The translations under genes and the position numbers were made by a program. The notes under the pieces are model-generated. The model was not told where the DNA came from, ran no database searches, and saw only the letters and a program-made list of their open reading frames with translations. DNA of 7,761 bases from DAIRGB01 sp036794765 (GTDB lineage Bacteria; Patescibacteriota; JAHJAL01): NCBI GenBank assembly GCA_036794765.1, contig DAIRGB010000051.1, forward strand, positions 1 through 7,761. Reading direction: 5' to 3'. This document shows positions 1 to 6,800 of this stretch, one piece after another (position 1 is the stretch's first letter; each line of letters begins with the position of its first letter).

Positions 1-204
1 TTCAAATTGTTAAAGTTTTTATTTTCTTTTGTCTGTTTTTTTGTTTTCATTACAATATAACAAACCATATAAAATAAGTCAATAATATCAATCAAACATA
101 AATAGAAAAACTACTTGAAAATTATCTCTGAGTGAGGAAAAACACAAAACAATATTCAAAAAAATAATCCAAGTTTTCCACAAGGATAAAATATATTCTT
201 CCCC
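1..204. other. AT-rich non-coding region upstream of the rpoB promoter
   Basis: I see no gene here: every frame is broken by frequent stops and there is no start with a Shine-Dalgarno and a sustained frame. The first 50 bases are T-rich with several T runs, which could be the tail of a terminator for a gene outside the window, but no GC-containing stem precedes them inside the window. A lone TTTTCCACA at 174-182 fits the DnaA-box consensus but has no partner boxes. The stretch is visibly more AT-rich than the coding DNA. The identity of the gene to the left, for example rplL as in many bacteria, cannot be judged. Confidence 0.7.
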
Positions 205-248
205 AAAAAAAATTTCGGTTTGACTTATTTTTTTATGACTGTTAAAAT
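205..248 (+). promoter_or_regulatory. sigma70-type promoter of rpoB(C), extended -10 with UP-like A-tract
   Basis: The -35 box TTGACT (220-225, 5 of 6 consensus) and the -10 box TAAAAT (243-248, 5 of 6) are separated by exactly 17 bp. A TG dinucleotide at 240-241, one base ahead of the -10, makes an extended -10 element. An A8T3 tract at 205-215 sits where the alpha C-terminal domain would bind an UP element. Transcription would start near 255, giving a leader of about 150 nt before rpoB. This is by far the best promoter match in the non-coding DNA and is inferred from sequence only. AT-rich DNA produces chance -10 boxes easily, but the combination of four elements at correct spacing is hard to get by chance. 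Confidence 0.8.
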
Positions 249-254
249 TAAAAT

Positions 255-405
255 AATCTTTTCAATACAGGCGGCAAAATTATTAAAGATTTAATCTTGC
301 TCACCACATCAAAAATCAGTTCGTGACTATTTTTTAATTAAACCTCTTAAGATAATAAGAGTACATTATTATTTTTTTGTACTCGAAAAATGGGGAGTTA
401 TTTTT
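255..405 (+). promoter_or_regulatory. 5' leader of the rpoB transcript with overlapping hairpins
   Basis: This is the predicted untranslated leader between the inferred start near 255 and the rpoB ATG. Near its end, CTCTTA (344-349) pairs with TAAGAG (356-361) across a 6-nt loop, while GAGTAC (359-364) pairs with GTACTC (379-384) across a 14-nt loop. The two share bases 359-361, so only one can form fully. The second ends 7 nt before the Shine-Dalgarno. Both stems are short (6 bp), so stability is modest. I do not recognise a known riboswitch or the ribosomal-protein L10 leader. A short palindromic stretch lies at 286-298. A control role (attenuation or translation) is inference. Confidence 0.4.
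392..397 (+). promoter_or_regulatory. Shine-Dalgarno of rpoB
   Basis: GGGGAG lies 8 nt before the ATG at 406, an ideal distance for pairing with the CCUCC end of 16S rRNA. It supports this start codon and contrasts with rpoC, which has no such site. Confidence 0.85.
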
Positions 406-3400
406 ATGGCAAAAAAAATTAATCCTCCTGGACCAGCCGATGTCCAACGAGTTTATTTTGGTAGCAGAAGACAATGGATCGATTTACCCGATCTAAATAC
501 CATGCAAATAAACTCGTATAATTGGTTTTTTCAGGAAGGATTGCGTGAATTATTTGATGAAATTACCCCGATTGATGATTTCACGGGTAAAACCTTGTCT
601 CTGCAATTTGGCGATTACTATCTAGACCAACCAAAGCATGACGAACACGCCTGTCGTGAAAGAAATTTTACCTACAAATCGGCTTTACGTTGTCAGGTTT
701 CTCTTATTAATAAAGAGACCGGCGAAATTAAAGAGCAAGAAGTTTTCATGGGTGATTTTCCGCTCATGACTTCCTCTGGTAGTTTTATTATTAATGGTAT
801 TGAAAGAGTAGTTGTTTCACAGATAATCCGTTCACCAGGTGTTCTTTTTACATCCGAGCGTTCGGCCGGTATTGAGTATTTTGGCGCAAAAATCATCCCC
901 GATCGCGGAGCCTGGTTGGAATTGGAAACCAACAATAAAAACATCATCTATGTCAAAATTGACCGCAAACGAAAGATACCAGTTACTACTCTCTTGCGAG
1001 CCTTTGGTCTTTCTTCGGATCAAGAAATAATTGATACCTTTAAAGATATAAACAATAATCCTGATCGTAATTATATTAATGCTACTTTAACCAAAGATCC
1101 CGCTGACAACACTCAAGAAGGTCTGTTGGAAGTGTATAAGAGAATCAGACCCGGAGATTTGGCTACGGCCGAAAATGCCCAGACGCTGATTGAGGATATG
1201 TTCTTCAATTTTCGCCGCTATGATTTTGGCAAAGTCGGACGCTACAAAATCAATAAACGCTTGGAATTAGATATTCCTCAGGACAAACAACATCGCACTA
1301 TTACTCTCAAAGATTTGGTGGCTGTGGTTAAAGAAGTTATTAATCTCAATAATATCGGCGGTCCCGCTGACGACATTGATAATCTCAAAAACCGTCGCGT
1401 TCGTTCAGTCGGCGAATTGGCTCAAAAAGCCTTGCGAGTGGGTTTATTGCGTATGGAAAGAATTGTAAAAGATCGTATGAGTGTTTCCGACATCAATACG
1501 GTTACTCCTTCCGCCTTGATCAATGTCCGTCCACTTACTGCCGCTTTGCAAGAATTTTTTGCCAGCTCTCAATTCTCTCATTTTATGGATCAAACTAATC
1601 CCTTAGCTGAACTAGAAAACAAACGACGTATTACCGCTATGGGTCCAGGTGGTCTATCTCGAGAAAGAGCCGGCTTTGAAGTACGCGACGTTCATCATTC
1701 GCACTATGGTCGCCTCTGTCCGATTGAAACTCCCGAAGGTTCCAATATTGGTCTCGTCAGTCATTTGGCGTGTTTTGCTTCTATCAACGAATATGGATTC
1801 ATTGTTACTCCCTATCATCCGGTCATTAGAGAATTGGAAAATAAGGCCGATCTAATTTATGGTCAGATCACCCGTGGTGACATTATCGATCCCAAAAATG
1901 AAAAAGTGGTCGTGCCTGACAATACCAAAATTACCAAAGAACTGGCCGCAAAAATTTCCAAACTTGATTTACCCAAGATACCGATCAAACCACAGGTAAA
2001 ACAAGAAGTATTATACCTAGATGCCCAAGAAGAAGAAAACTTTGTTATTGCTCAAGCCGATATCTTGTTGGACGAAGAAAATCGTTTCGTTGATGACATA
2101 ATTGCCGCTAGAGCCAAAGGCGAACCTGATTATGTTCCTCAAGAACAAATCGACTACATAAGCGTTTCTCCCAAGCAAATTTTTTCCGTGGCCACTTCCC
2201 TAATTCCATTTGTGGAAAATGATGAAGGTGTTCGCGCTTCAATGGGATCAAACATGTTACGACAAGCCGTCAGCCTTGTTAAACCGCAAACCCCGGTTGT
2301 CGGTACCGGTATTGAAGAAAAAGCTGCTTTGGATTCAGGTGAAATAGTTGTCGCCGAAGATGACGGAGAAGTAATTTCCGCGGCCGGAAACGAATTAACT
2401 CTTCAGTACAAAAACAAACAACTCAAAACATACCCTCTTCGCAAATTTGTTAAATCAAACCAAGGTACCTGTATCAATCAACGAATTGTGGTTGGAAAAG
2501 ACGAAAAAGTTAAAAAAGGTCAACTATTGGTTGATGGTACCTCAACTGATCATGGTGAATTGGCTTTAGGACAAAACATTATGGTCGCATTTATGCCCTG
2601 GGGCGGCTACAACTTCCAAGATGCAGTTATTATTTCCGAGCGACTTGTTCACGAAGATCGTTATTCTTCCATTCATATTGAAACCCATCTGATCGAAGTT
2701 CGGGAAACTAAACTTGGCCCCGAGGTTATTACACGCGATATTCCCAATGTTGGTGAAGAAGCTCTAAAAAATCTGGACGGAGACGGCATTATTCGTTTAG
2801 GCGCCGAAGTAACTACTGGCGATATTCTCGTTGGTAAAATCACTCCCAAAGGTGAAAGCGAACTAACCGCCGAAGAAAAACTCTTGCGAGCTATTTTTGG
2901 TGAAAAAGCTCGTGACGTCAAAGACACATCCTTGCGACTACCTCATGGTGAACGAGGAAAAATAGTAAATATTAAAGTTTTCACCCGAGATAAAGGTGAT
3001 GAACTGGCAACCGGAGTTATTAAAGCCATCGAAGTTAGTGTTGCGCAACTCCGCAAAATTTCCGTTGGTGACAAAATGGCCGGTCGTCATGGCAACAAAG
3101 GTGTCATATCCCGAGTGCTTCCAGTCGAAGATATGCCATATATGCCTGACGGCACTCCTGTTGATATTATTCTCAACCCCCTAGGTGTTATTTCGCGTAT
3201 CAATCTGGGTCAGGTCTTGGAAACTCACCTCGGTTGGGCTGCCAAAACTCTGGGTTACAAAGTAGCCTGTCCTGTATTTGAAGGGGCATCATGGGAAGAA
3301 ATAAAAAAAGAATTAATCAAAGCCGAATTACCCGGTTCCGGCAAAATAACTCTGTACGATGGTCGTAGCGGTGAAGCATTTGATCAAGATGTCACAGTCG

Positions 3401-3765
3401 GTTGTGTTTATATGATGAAACTACATCATCTTGTTGAAGACAAAATGCATGCACGTTCAATCGGTCCTTACTCTATGATTACTCAACAACCTCTTGGAGG
3501 TAAAGCCCAATTTGGCGGACAACGTTTTGGTGAAATGGAAGTCTGGGCGTTGCAAGCCTATGGAGCGGCTCACACCCTTCAGGAAATGATTACTATCAAA
3601 TCGGACGACGTTATTGGCCGCTCAAAAGCATATGAATCTATAATCAAAGGCGAAGACATAAAAAAACCTACCACCCCAGAATCTTTCAATGTCTTACGCC
3701 GTGAATTACAAGGTTTGGGCTTAAAAATTGACCTTATTGATTCCGACAAACCAACTGAAGAATAG
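406..3765 (+). CDS. rpoB: DNA-directed RNA polymerase subunit beta
   Basis: Beta subunit of the core RNA polymerase; with beta' it forms the active-site cleft, the RNA exit flap and the rifampicin pocket. At 1119 aa it is about the length of Thermus beta and lacks the large insertions of the 1342-aa E. coli protein. In order: N-terminal protrusion with IRSPGV (141-146); lobe to about 345; fork and rifampicin region (381-425) with KRRI and GPGGL; an unusual insertion (485-531); R619/Q620 in SNMLRQAV; the active-site motif GYNFQD (734-739); flap with EEKLLRAIFGEKA (823-835); catalytic lysines K890 and K898 in DKMAGRHGNKG; and the C-terminal clamp part with QQPLGGKAQFGGQRFGEM (from 1027). The start is set by ATG plus a good Shine-Dalgarno, and the protein begins MAKKINPP. 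Oddities: Gln738 where Glu is nearly universal; substitutions in the rifampicin pocket (F390, H392, N405, T410); and the insertion. It is first in its operon, followed by rpoC after 129 bp. Identity is certain. Confidence 0.99.
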   Translation: MAKKINPPGPADVQRVYFGSRRQWIDLPDLNTMQINSYNWFFQEGLRELFDEITPIDDFTGKTLSLQFGDYYLDQPKHDEHACRERNFTYKSALRCQVSLINKETGEIKEQEVFMGDFPLMTSSGSFIINGIERVVVSQIIRSPGVLFTSERSAGIEYFGAKIIPDRGAWLELETNNKNIIYVKIDRKRKIPVTTLLRAFGLSSDQEIIDTFKDINNNPDRNYINATLTKDPADNTQEGLLEVYKRIRPGDLATAENAQTLIEDMFFNFRRYDFGKVGRYKINKRLELDIPQDKQHRTITLKDLVAVVKEVINLNNIGGPADDIDNLKNRRVRSVGELAQKALRVGLLRMERIVKDRMSVSDINTVTPSALINVRPLTAALQEFFASSQFSHFMDQTNPLAELENKRRITAMGPGGLSRERAGFEVRDVHHSHYGRLCPIETPEGSNIGLVSHLACFASINEYGFIVTPYHPVIRELENKADLIYGQITRGDIIDPKNEKVVVPDNTKITKELAAKISKLDLPKIPIKPQVKQEVLYLDAQEEENFVIAQADILLDEENRFVDDIIAARAKGEPDYVPQEQIDYISVSPKQIFSVATSLIPFVENDEGVRASMGSNMLRQAVSLVKPQTPVVGTGIEEKAALDSGEIVVAEDDGEVISAAGNELTLQYKNKQLKTYPLRKFVKSNQGTCINQRIVVGKDEKVKKGQLLVDGTSTDHGELALGQNIMVAFMPWGGYNFQDAVIISERLVHEDRYSSIHIETHLIEVRETKLGPEVITRDIPNVGEEALKNLDGDGIIRLGAEVTTGDILVGKITPKGESELTAEEKLLRAIFGEKARDVKDTSLRLPHGERGKIVNIKVFTRDKGDELATGVIKAIEVSVAQLRKISVGDKMAGRHGNKGVISRVLPVEDMPYMPDGTPVDIILNPLGVISRINLGQVLETHLGWAAKTLGYKVACPVFEGASWEEIKKELIKAELPGSGKITLYDGRSGEAFDQDVTVGCVYMMKLHHLVEDKMHARSIGPYSMITQQPLGGKAQFGGQRFGEMEVWALQAYGAAHTLQEMITIKSDDVIGRSKAYESIIKGEDIKKPTTPESFNVLRRELQGLGLKIDLIDSDKPTEE
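1561..1656 (+). other. rifampicin-resistance-determining region of rpoB
   Basis: Residues 386-417 align without gaps to E. coli beta 507-538. Against E. coli the visible changes include L511F (F390), Q513H (H392), H526N (N405), S531T (T410) and L533M (M412), while D516 (D395), R529 (R408) and the GPGGL that follows are kept. Positions 513, 526 and 531 line the drug pocket in known structures and are classic resistance positions. The region also forms fork-loop structure near the active site, so its overall conservation is expected. Confidence 0.85.
1858..1998 (+). other. beta-subunit insertion resembling a beta' segment
   Basis: Between the conserved NEYGFIVTPY (ending Y470) and EVLYLDAQEEE (from E534), this protein has about 63 residues where E. 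coli has only about a dozen. Residues 485-531 contain G-x5-DI-x-DP, then V-x2-NT-x-IT and A-x2-I. The same pattern with the same spacing occurs in the rpoC product of this window at residues 896-943, just before its zinc cysteines. The resemblance suggests a small beta-rich module of the beta' type inserted on the outer face of beta. The shared residues are directly visible; common origin is inference. Confidence 0.65.
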
Positions 3766-3777
3766 TCCTAAAAGTTT

Positions 3778-3837
3778 TAAAGTTGAAAATTATTAAGCGC
3801 AATATTGTCGATTTATTTTATTGAATTTTCAACTTTA
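3778..3837 (+). repeat. perfect 14-bp inverted repeat in the rpoB-rpoC spacer
   Basis: Bases 3778-3791 (TAAAGTTGAAAATT) are the exact reverse complement of 3824-3837, leaving a 32-nt loop that itself contains the palindrome CAATATTG (3800-3807). The stem begins 12 bases after the rpoB stop. It has only two G-C pairs and is not followed by a run of U, so it is not a normal intrinsic terminator. It could be an RNase III or other processing site, a stabilising structure for the rpoB 3' end, or an attenuating element that lowers rpoC relative to rpoB. These roles are inference. Confidence 0.6.
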
Positions 3838-3858
3838 CCAGCTTTTATGCTCCTAGTT

Positions 3859-3879
3859 ATTAATATTTTAATTATTAAT
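3859..3879 (+). repeat. AT-only hairpin upstream of the rpoC start
   Basis: ATTAATA (3859-3865) pairs with TATTAAT (3873-3879) around a 7-nt loop. It contains no G-C pair and would be weak at moderate temperature, so the segment may in practice be an unstructured AU-rich ribosome landing site. It ends 15 bases before the rpoC ATG. Chance occurrence in such AT-rich DNA is quite possible. Confidence 0.3.
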
Positions 3880-3894
3880 TCTTAATTTATATAT

Positions 3895-6800
3895 ATGTCT
3901 GATAGCAAGACTATTAATCAAAACAAAGGTCAAAACAGTCAACCCAACTTTGACCGGATTAAAATCTCCATCGCCTCCCCGGAAGACATCAAATATTGGT
4001 CTTATGGCGAAGTCTTGAAGCCGGAAACCATAAACTATCGTACGCAAAAACCAGAAAAAGATGGCCTGTTTGCCGAAAATATTTTTGGCCCGACCAAAGA
4101 TTGGGAATGCTACTGCGGTAAATACAAAAAAATTCGTTACAAAGGTATAGTGTGCGACAAATGCGGAGTGGAAGTAACCCGCTCGCTTGTTCGTCGTCAA
4201 AGATTGGGTCATATTTCTCTAGCAGTTCCTGTTGCTCATATCTGGTATCTTCGCGGATCCCCGTGTGTTACCGGCTTGTTATTAAATATTACCAGTCGCA
4301 ATTTAGAAAGAGTAATTTATTTTGCCTCCTACATTGTTATTGAAGTAAACGAAGAAGTTCGTCAAGAAATAATGGGCAAATTAACTGCCGAATTTGATCA
4401 GTACAAAAAGCAACTCAAAAAAGAATTGGCCAAAAGCCTTGACGATTTAAATCAAGCTAAAGACCAAGCCCTTTCAACCGCCCCCAATGATCAGAAAAAA
4501 GATATCAATGAACACTACGAACGGGAAATCGCTAAAGCCAGCCAACAAAGCGCCCATAAGCTAGAAAATTTGAAAAGCACTTTCAATAAAGCTCTCGATG
4601 AAGTCGGCAAACTTACTCCATATCAAATCATTTCCGAAAAAAAATATCGCATGCTTTCCATGCGCTATGGCCAGATTATTCGTGCCGGTATTGGCGCCGA
4701 AGCGATTTTTGAACTTCTTTCCAAAATCGATATCAATGAACAAATCAAATTAATTCTTGAAGAATTAACAACAGCATCATCTCAACGCCGTCGCAAATTA
4801 CTAAAAAAATTACGCCTGCTCAAAAATCTTAATAAAGCCAATATTCGACCGGAATGGATGATTCTCAAAGAACTTCCGGTTATTCCGCCTGACCTTAGAC
4901 CAATGGTACAACTTGATGGCGGCCGTTTCGCCTCATCCGATCTCAACGATCTATATCGACGTGTTATCAACCGTAACAATCGATTGAAAAAATTAATCGA
5001 TCTCGGCGCCCCAGAAATTATTTGTCGCAACGAAAAAAGAATGCTTCAAGAGGCGGTTGATGCCTTGGTTGACAATACTCCTCGCCGTGGCAAAAGTGCG
5101 GTTCTTACAAGCAATCGTCGTAAATACAAATCTCTTTCTGATATGCTCAAAGGCAAACAAGGACGTTTCCGCCAAAATTTGCTTGGTAAACGCGTGGACT
5201 ATTCCGGACGTTCAGTTATCGTCGTTGGGCCGGATCTAAATTTGAACCAATGCGGTTTACCCAAAAAAATCGCTCTCGAATTGTACAAACCATATATTAT
5301 TCATGGCCTTATCGATCGCGGTTATGCGCACAACATCAAAAATGCCGGCAAAATCATCGAGCGCAAAGATCCTGAAATTTGGGATATTTTGGAAGAATCG
5401 GTCAATAACTCGTATGTTTTGCTAAACCGCGCCCCCACTCTTCATCGTCTTGGTATCCAAGCTTTCAAACCGGTGTTAATCGAAGGAAAAGCCATTCAGA
5501 TTCCGCCTCTGGTCTGTCAGGCTTACAATGCTGATTTTGACGGTGATCAAATGGCAGTTCATCTTCCTTTATCCAAAATGGCCCAAGAAGAATCAGCTGC
5601 CTTTATGAATGCCAGCAAAAACTTGTTGAAACCGGCCGACGGCGAACCAATTGTCGCCCCTGCCCAGGATATGATTCTTGGTTGCTATTATTTGACTGTT
5701 GAAATACCAGGCCGTATTGGTGAAGGAAAATATTTTACCTCGCTTGAAGAAGCCATCATGGCTTACAGTCAAAAATGTCTAGATTTGCACTCCCCTGTTC
5801 ATATTCGACTGGGCGACAAGTTGATCAAAACCACAGTTGGTCGCGCAATTTTCAATTCTATTTTTCCGTCAGAATTGGAATACCACAATAAAACTTTTAT
5901 CAAAGGTGATCTGGAAAATATAATTAAAAAAAGTTTTGAAGTTTGCGGATTGGAAAAAACATCAATCTTCGTTGATAAAATAATGCAAATCGGTTTTTAT
6001 TATGCTACCAAATCCGGCATCACTTTCTCTGTTGACGACATCAATATTCCCCTGGAAAAAAACGAAGTGATCGAAAACACCGAAAACATCGTCAATGAAT
6101 CTTTAAATCAATATTTCCAAGGTTTAATTACCAAGAAAGAGCACAAACAAAAATTGATCGAATCTTGGTTGGATTCCATCGGACAACTCAACAACATTAT
6201 CAAAGATCACATGACTCCGTCCAATCCTTTGCATGCCTGCGTCTTGTCCAAGGCTCGTGGTAATATTTCTCAATTTGGTCAGATGGCCGGTCTAAAAGGT
6301 CTGGTTTCCAACCCCGCCGGTGAAATTATCGAACTGCCCATCAAATCCAACTTCACCGAAGGCTTGTCTGAATTGGAATATTTTATCTCTACTCACGGCT
6401 CCAGAAAAGGTAAAACCGATACCGCCTTAAAAACTGCCGACGCCGGTTATCTTACTCGTCGTTTAGTAGATGTTTCCCAAGACATGATCACTACCGCTGA
6501 AGACTGTGGTGCTACCGAAGGTATTTCCTACTCCCGTTCTGAAATTGACAAAGAACAAGAGGAATTTACTAAAAAAATCATCGGTCGCTATCCGACAGTT
6601 GATATTCTTGATCCTGATACCAAAGAAATCATCGTTGATTCCAATACTTTGATCACCGAAGTTACCGCCAAACAAATAATCACCAACCCCAAAATTGCCA
6701 ATGTCTCTGTTCGATCTACTCTTTACTGTCGCAATATCTGGGGAATATGTACCAAATGTTATGGTGCCGACCTGACCACCAATCAATCAATTAAGTTTGG

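Noticed and set aside
29..56. Second promoter TTGTCT, 16 bp, TACAAT
   Set aside because: The -35 matches only 4 of 6 and the DNA is so AT-rich that such pairs are expected; it would also give a leader of about 345 nt.
174..182. DnaA box TTTTCCACA
   Set aside because: It matches the TTWTNCACA consensus, but it is a single site with no second box or other origin feature in the window, so chance is the simpler reading.
235..294. Nineteen-codon frame starting inside the promoter spacer
   Set aside because: Its ATG lies upstream of the predicted transcription start, so it would not be on the transcript, and it has no Shine-Dalgarno.
323..356. Promoter-like GTGACT and GATAAT closer to rpoB
   Set aside because: The spacing is 22 bp, too long for sigma70; the alternative TAAGAT at 19 bp is a poor -10.
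390..422. Ten-codon frame starting at ATG 390 and overlapping the rpoB start
   Set aside because: Its start codon overlaps the rpoB Shine-Dalgarno and it has none of its own; very likely chance.
3778..3850. Intrinsic terminator between rpoB and rpoC
   Set aside because: The 14-bp stem is almost all A-T and is followed by ACCAGC instead of a U run, so it lacks the basic terminator design.
3868..4212. Open frame of 114 codons on the minus strand across the rpoC start
   Set aside because: It lies opposite the strongly conserved N-terminus of beta', has no Shine-Dalgarno, and its product resembles nothing I know. The same applies to the minus-strand frames at 6463-6786 and 7096-7383.
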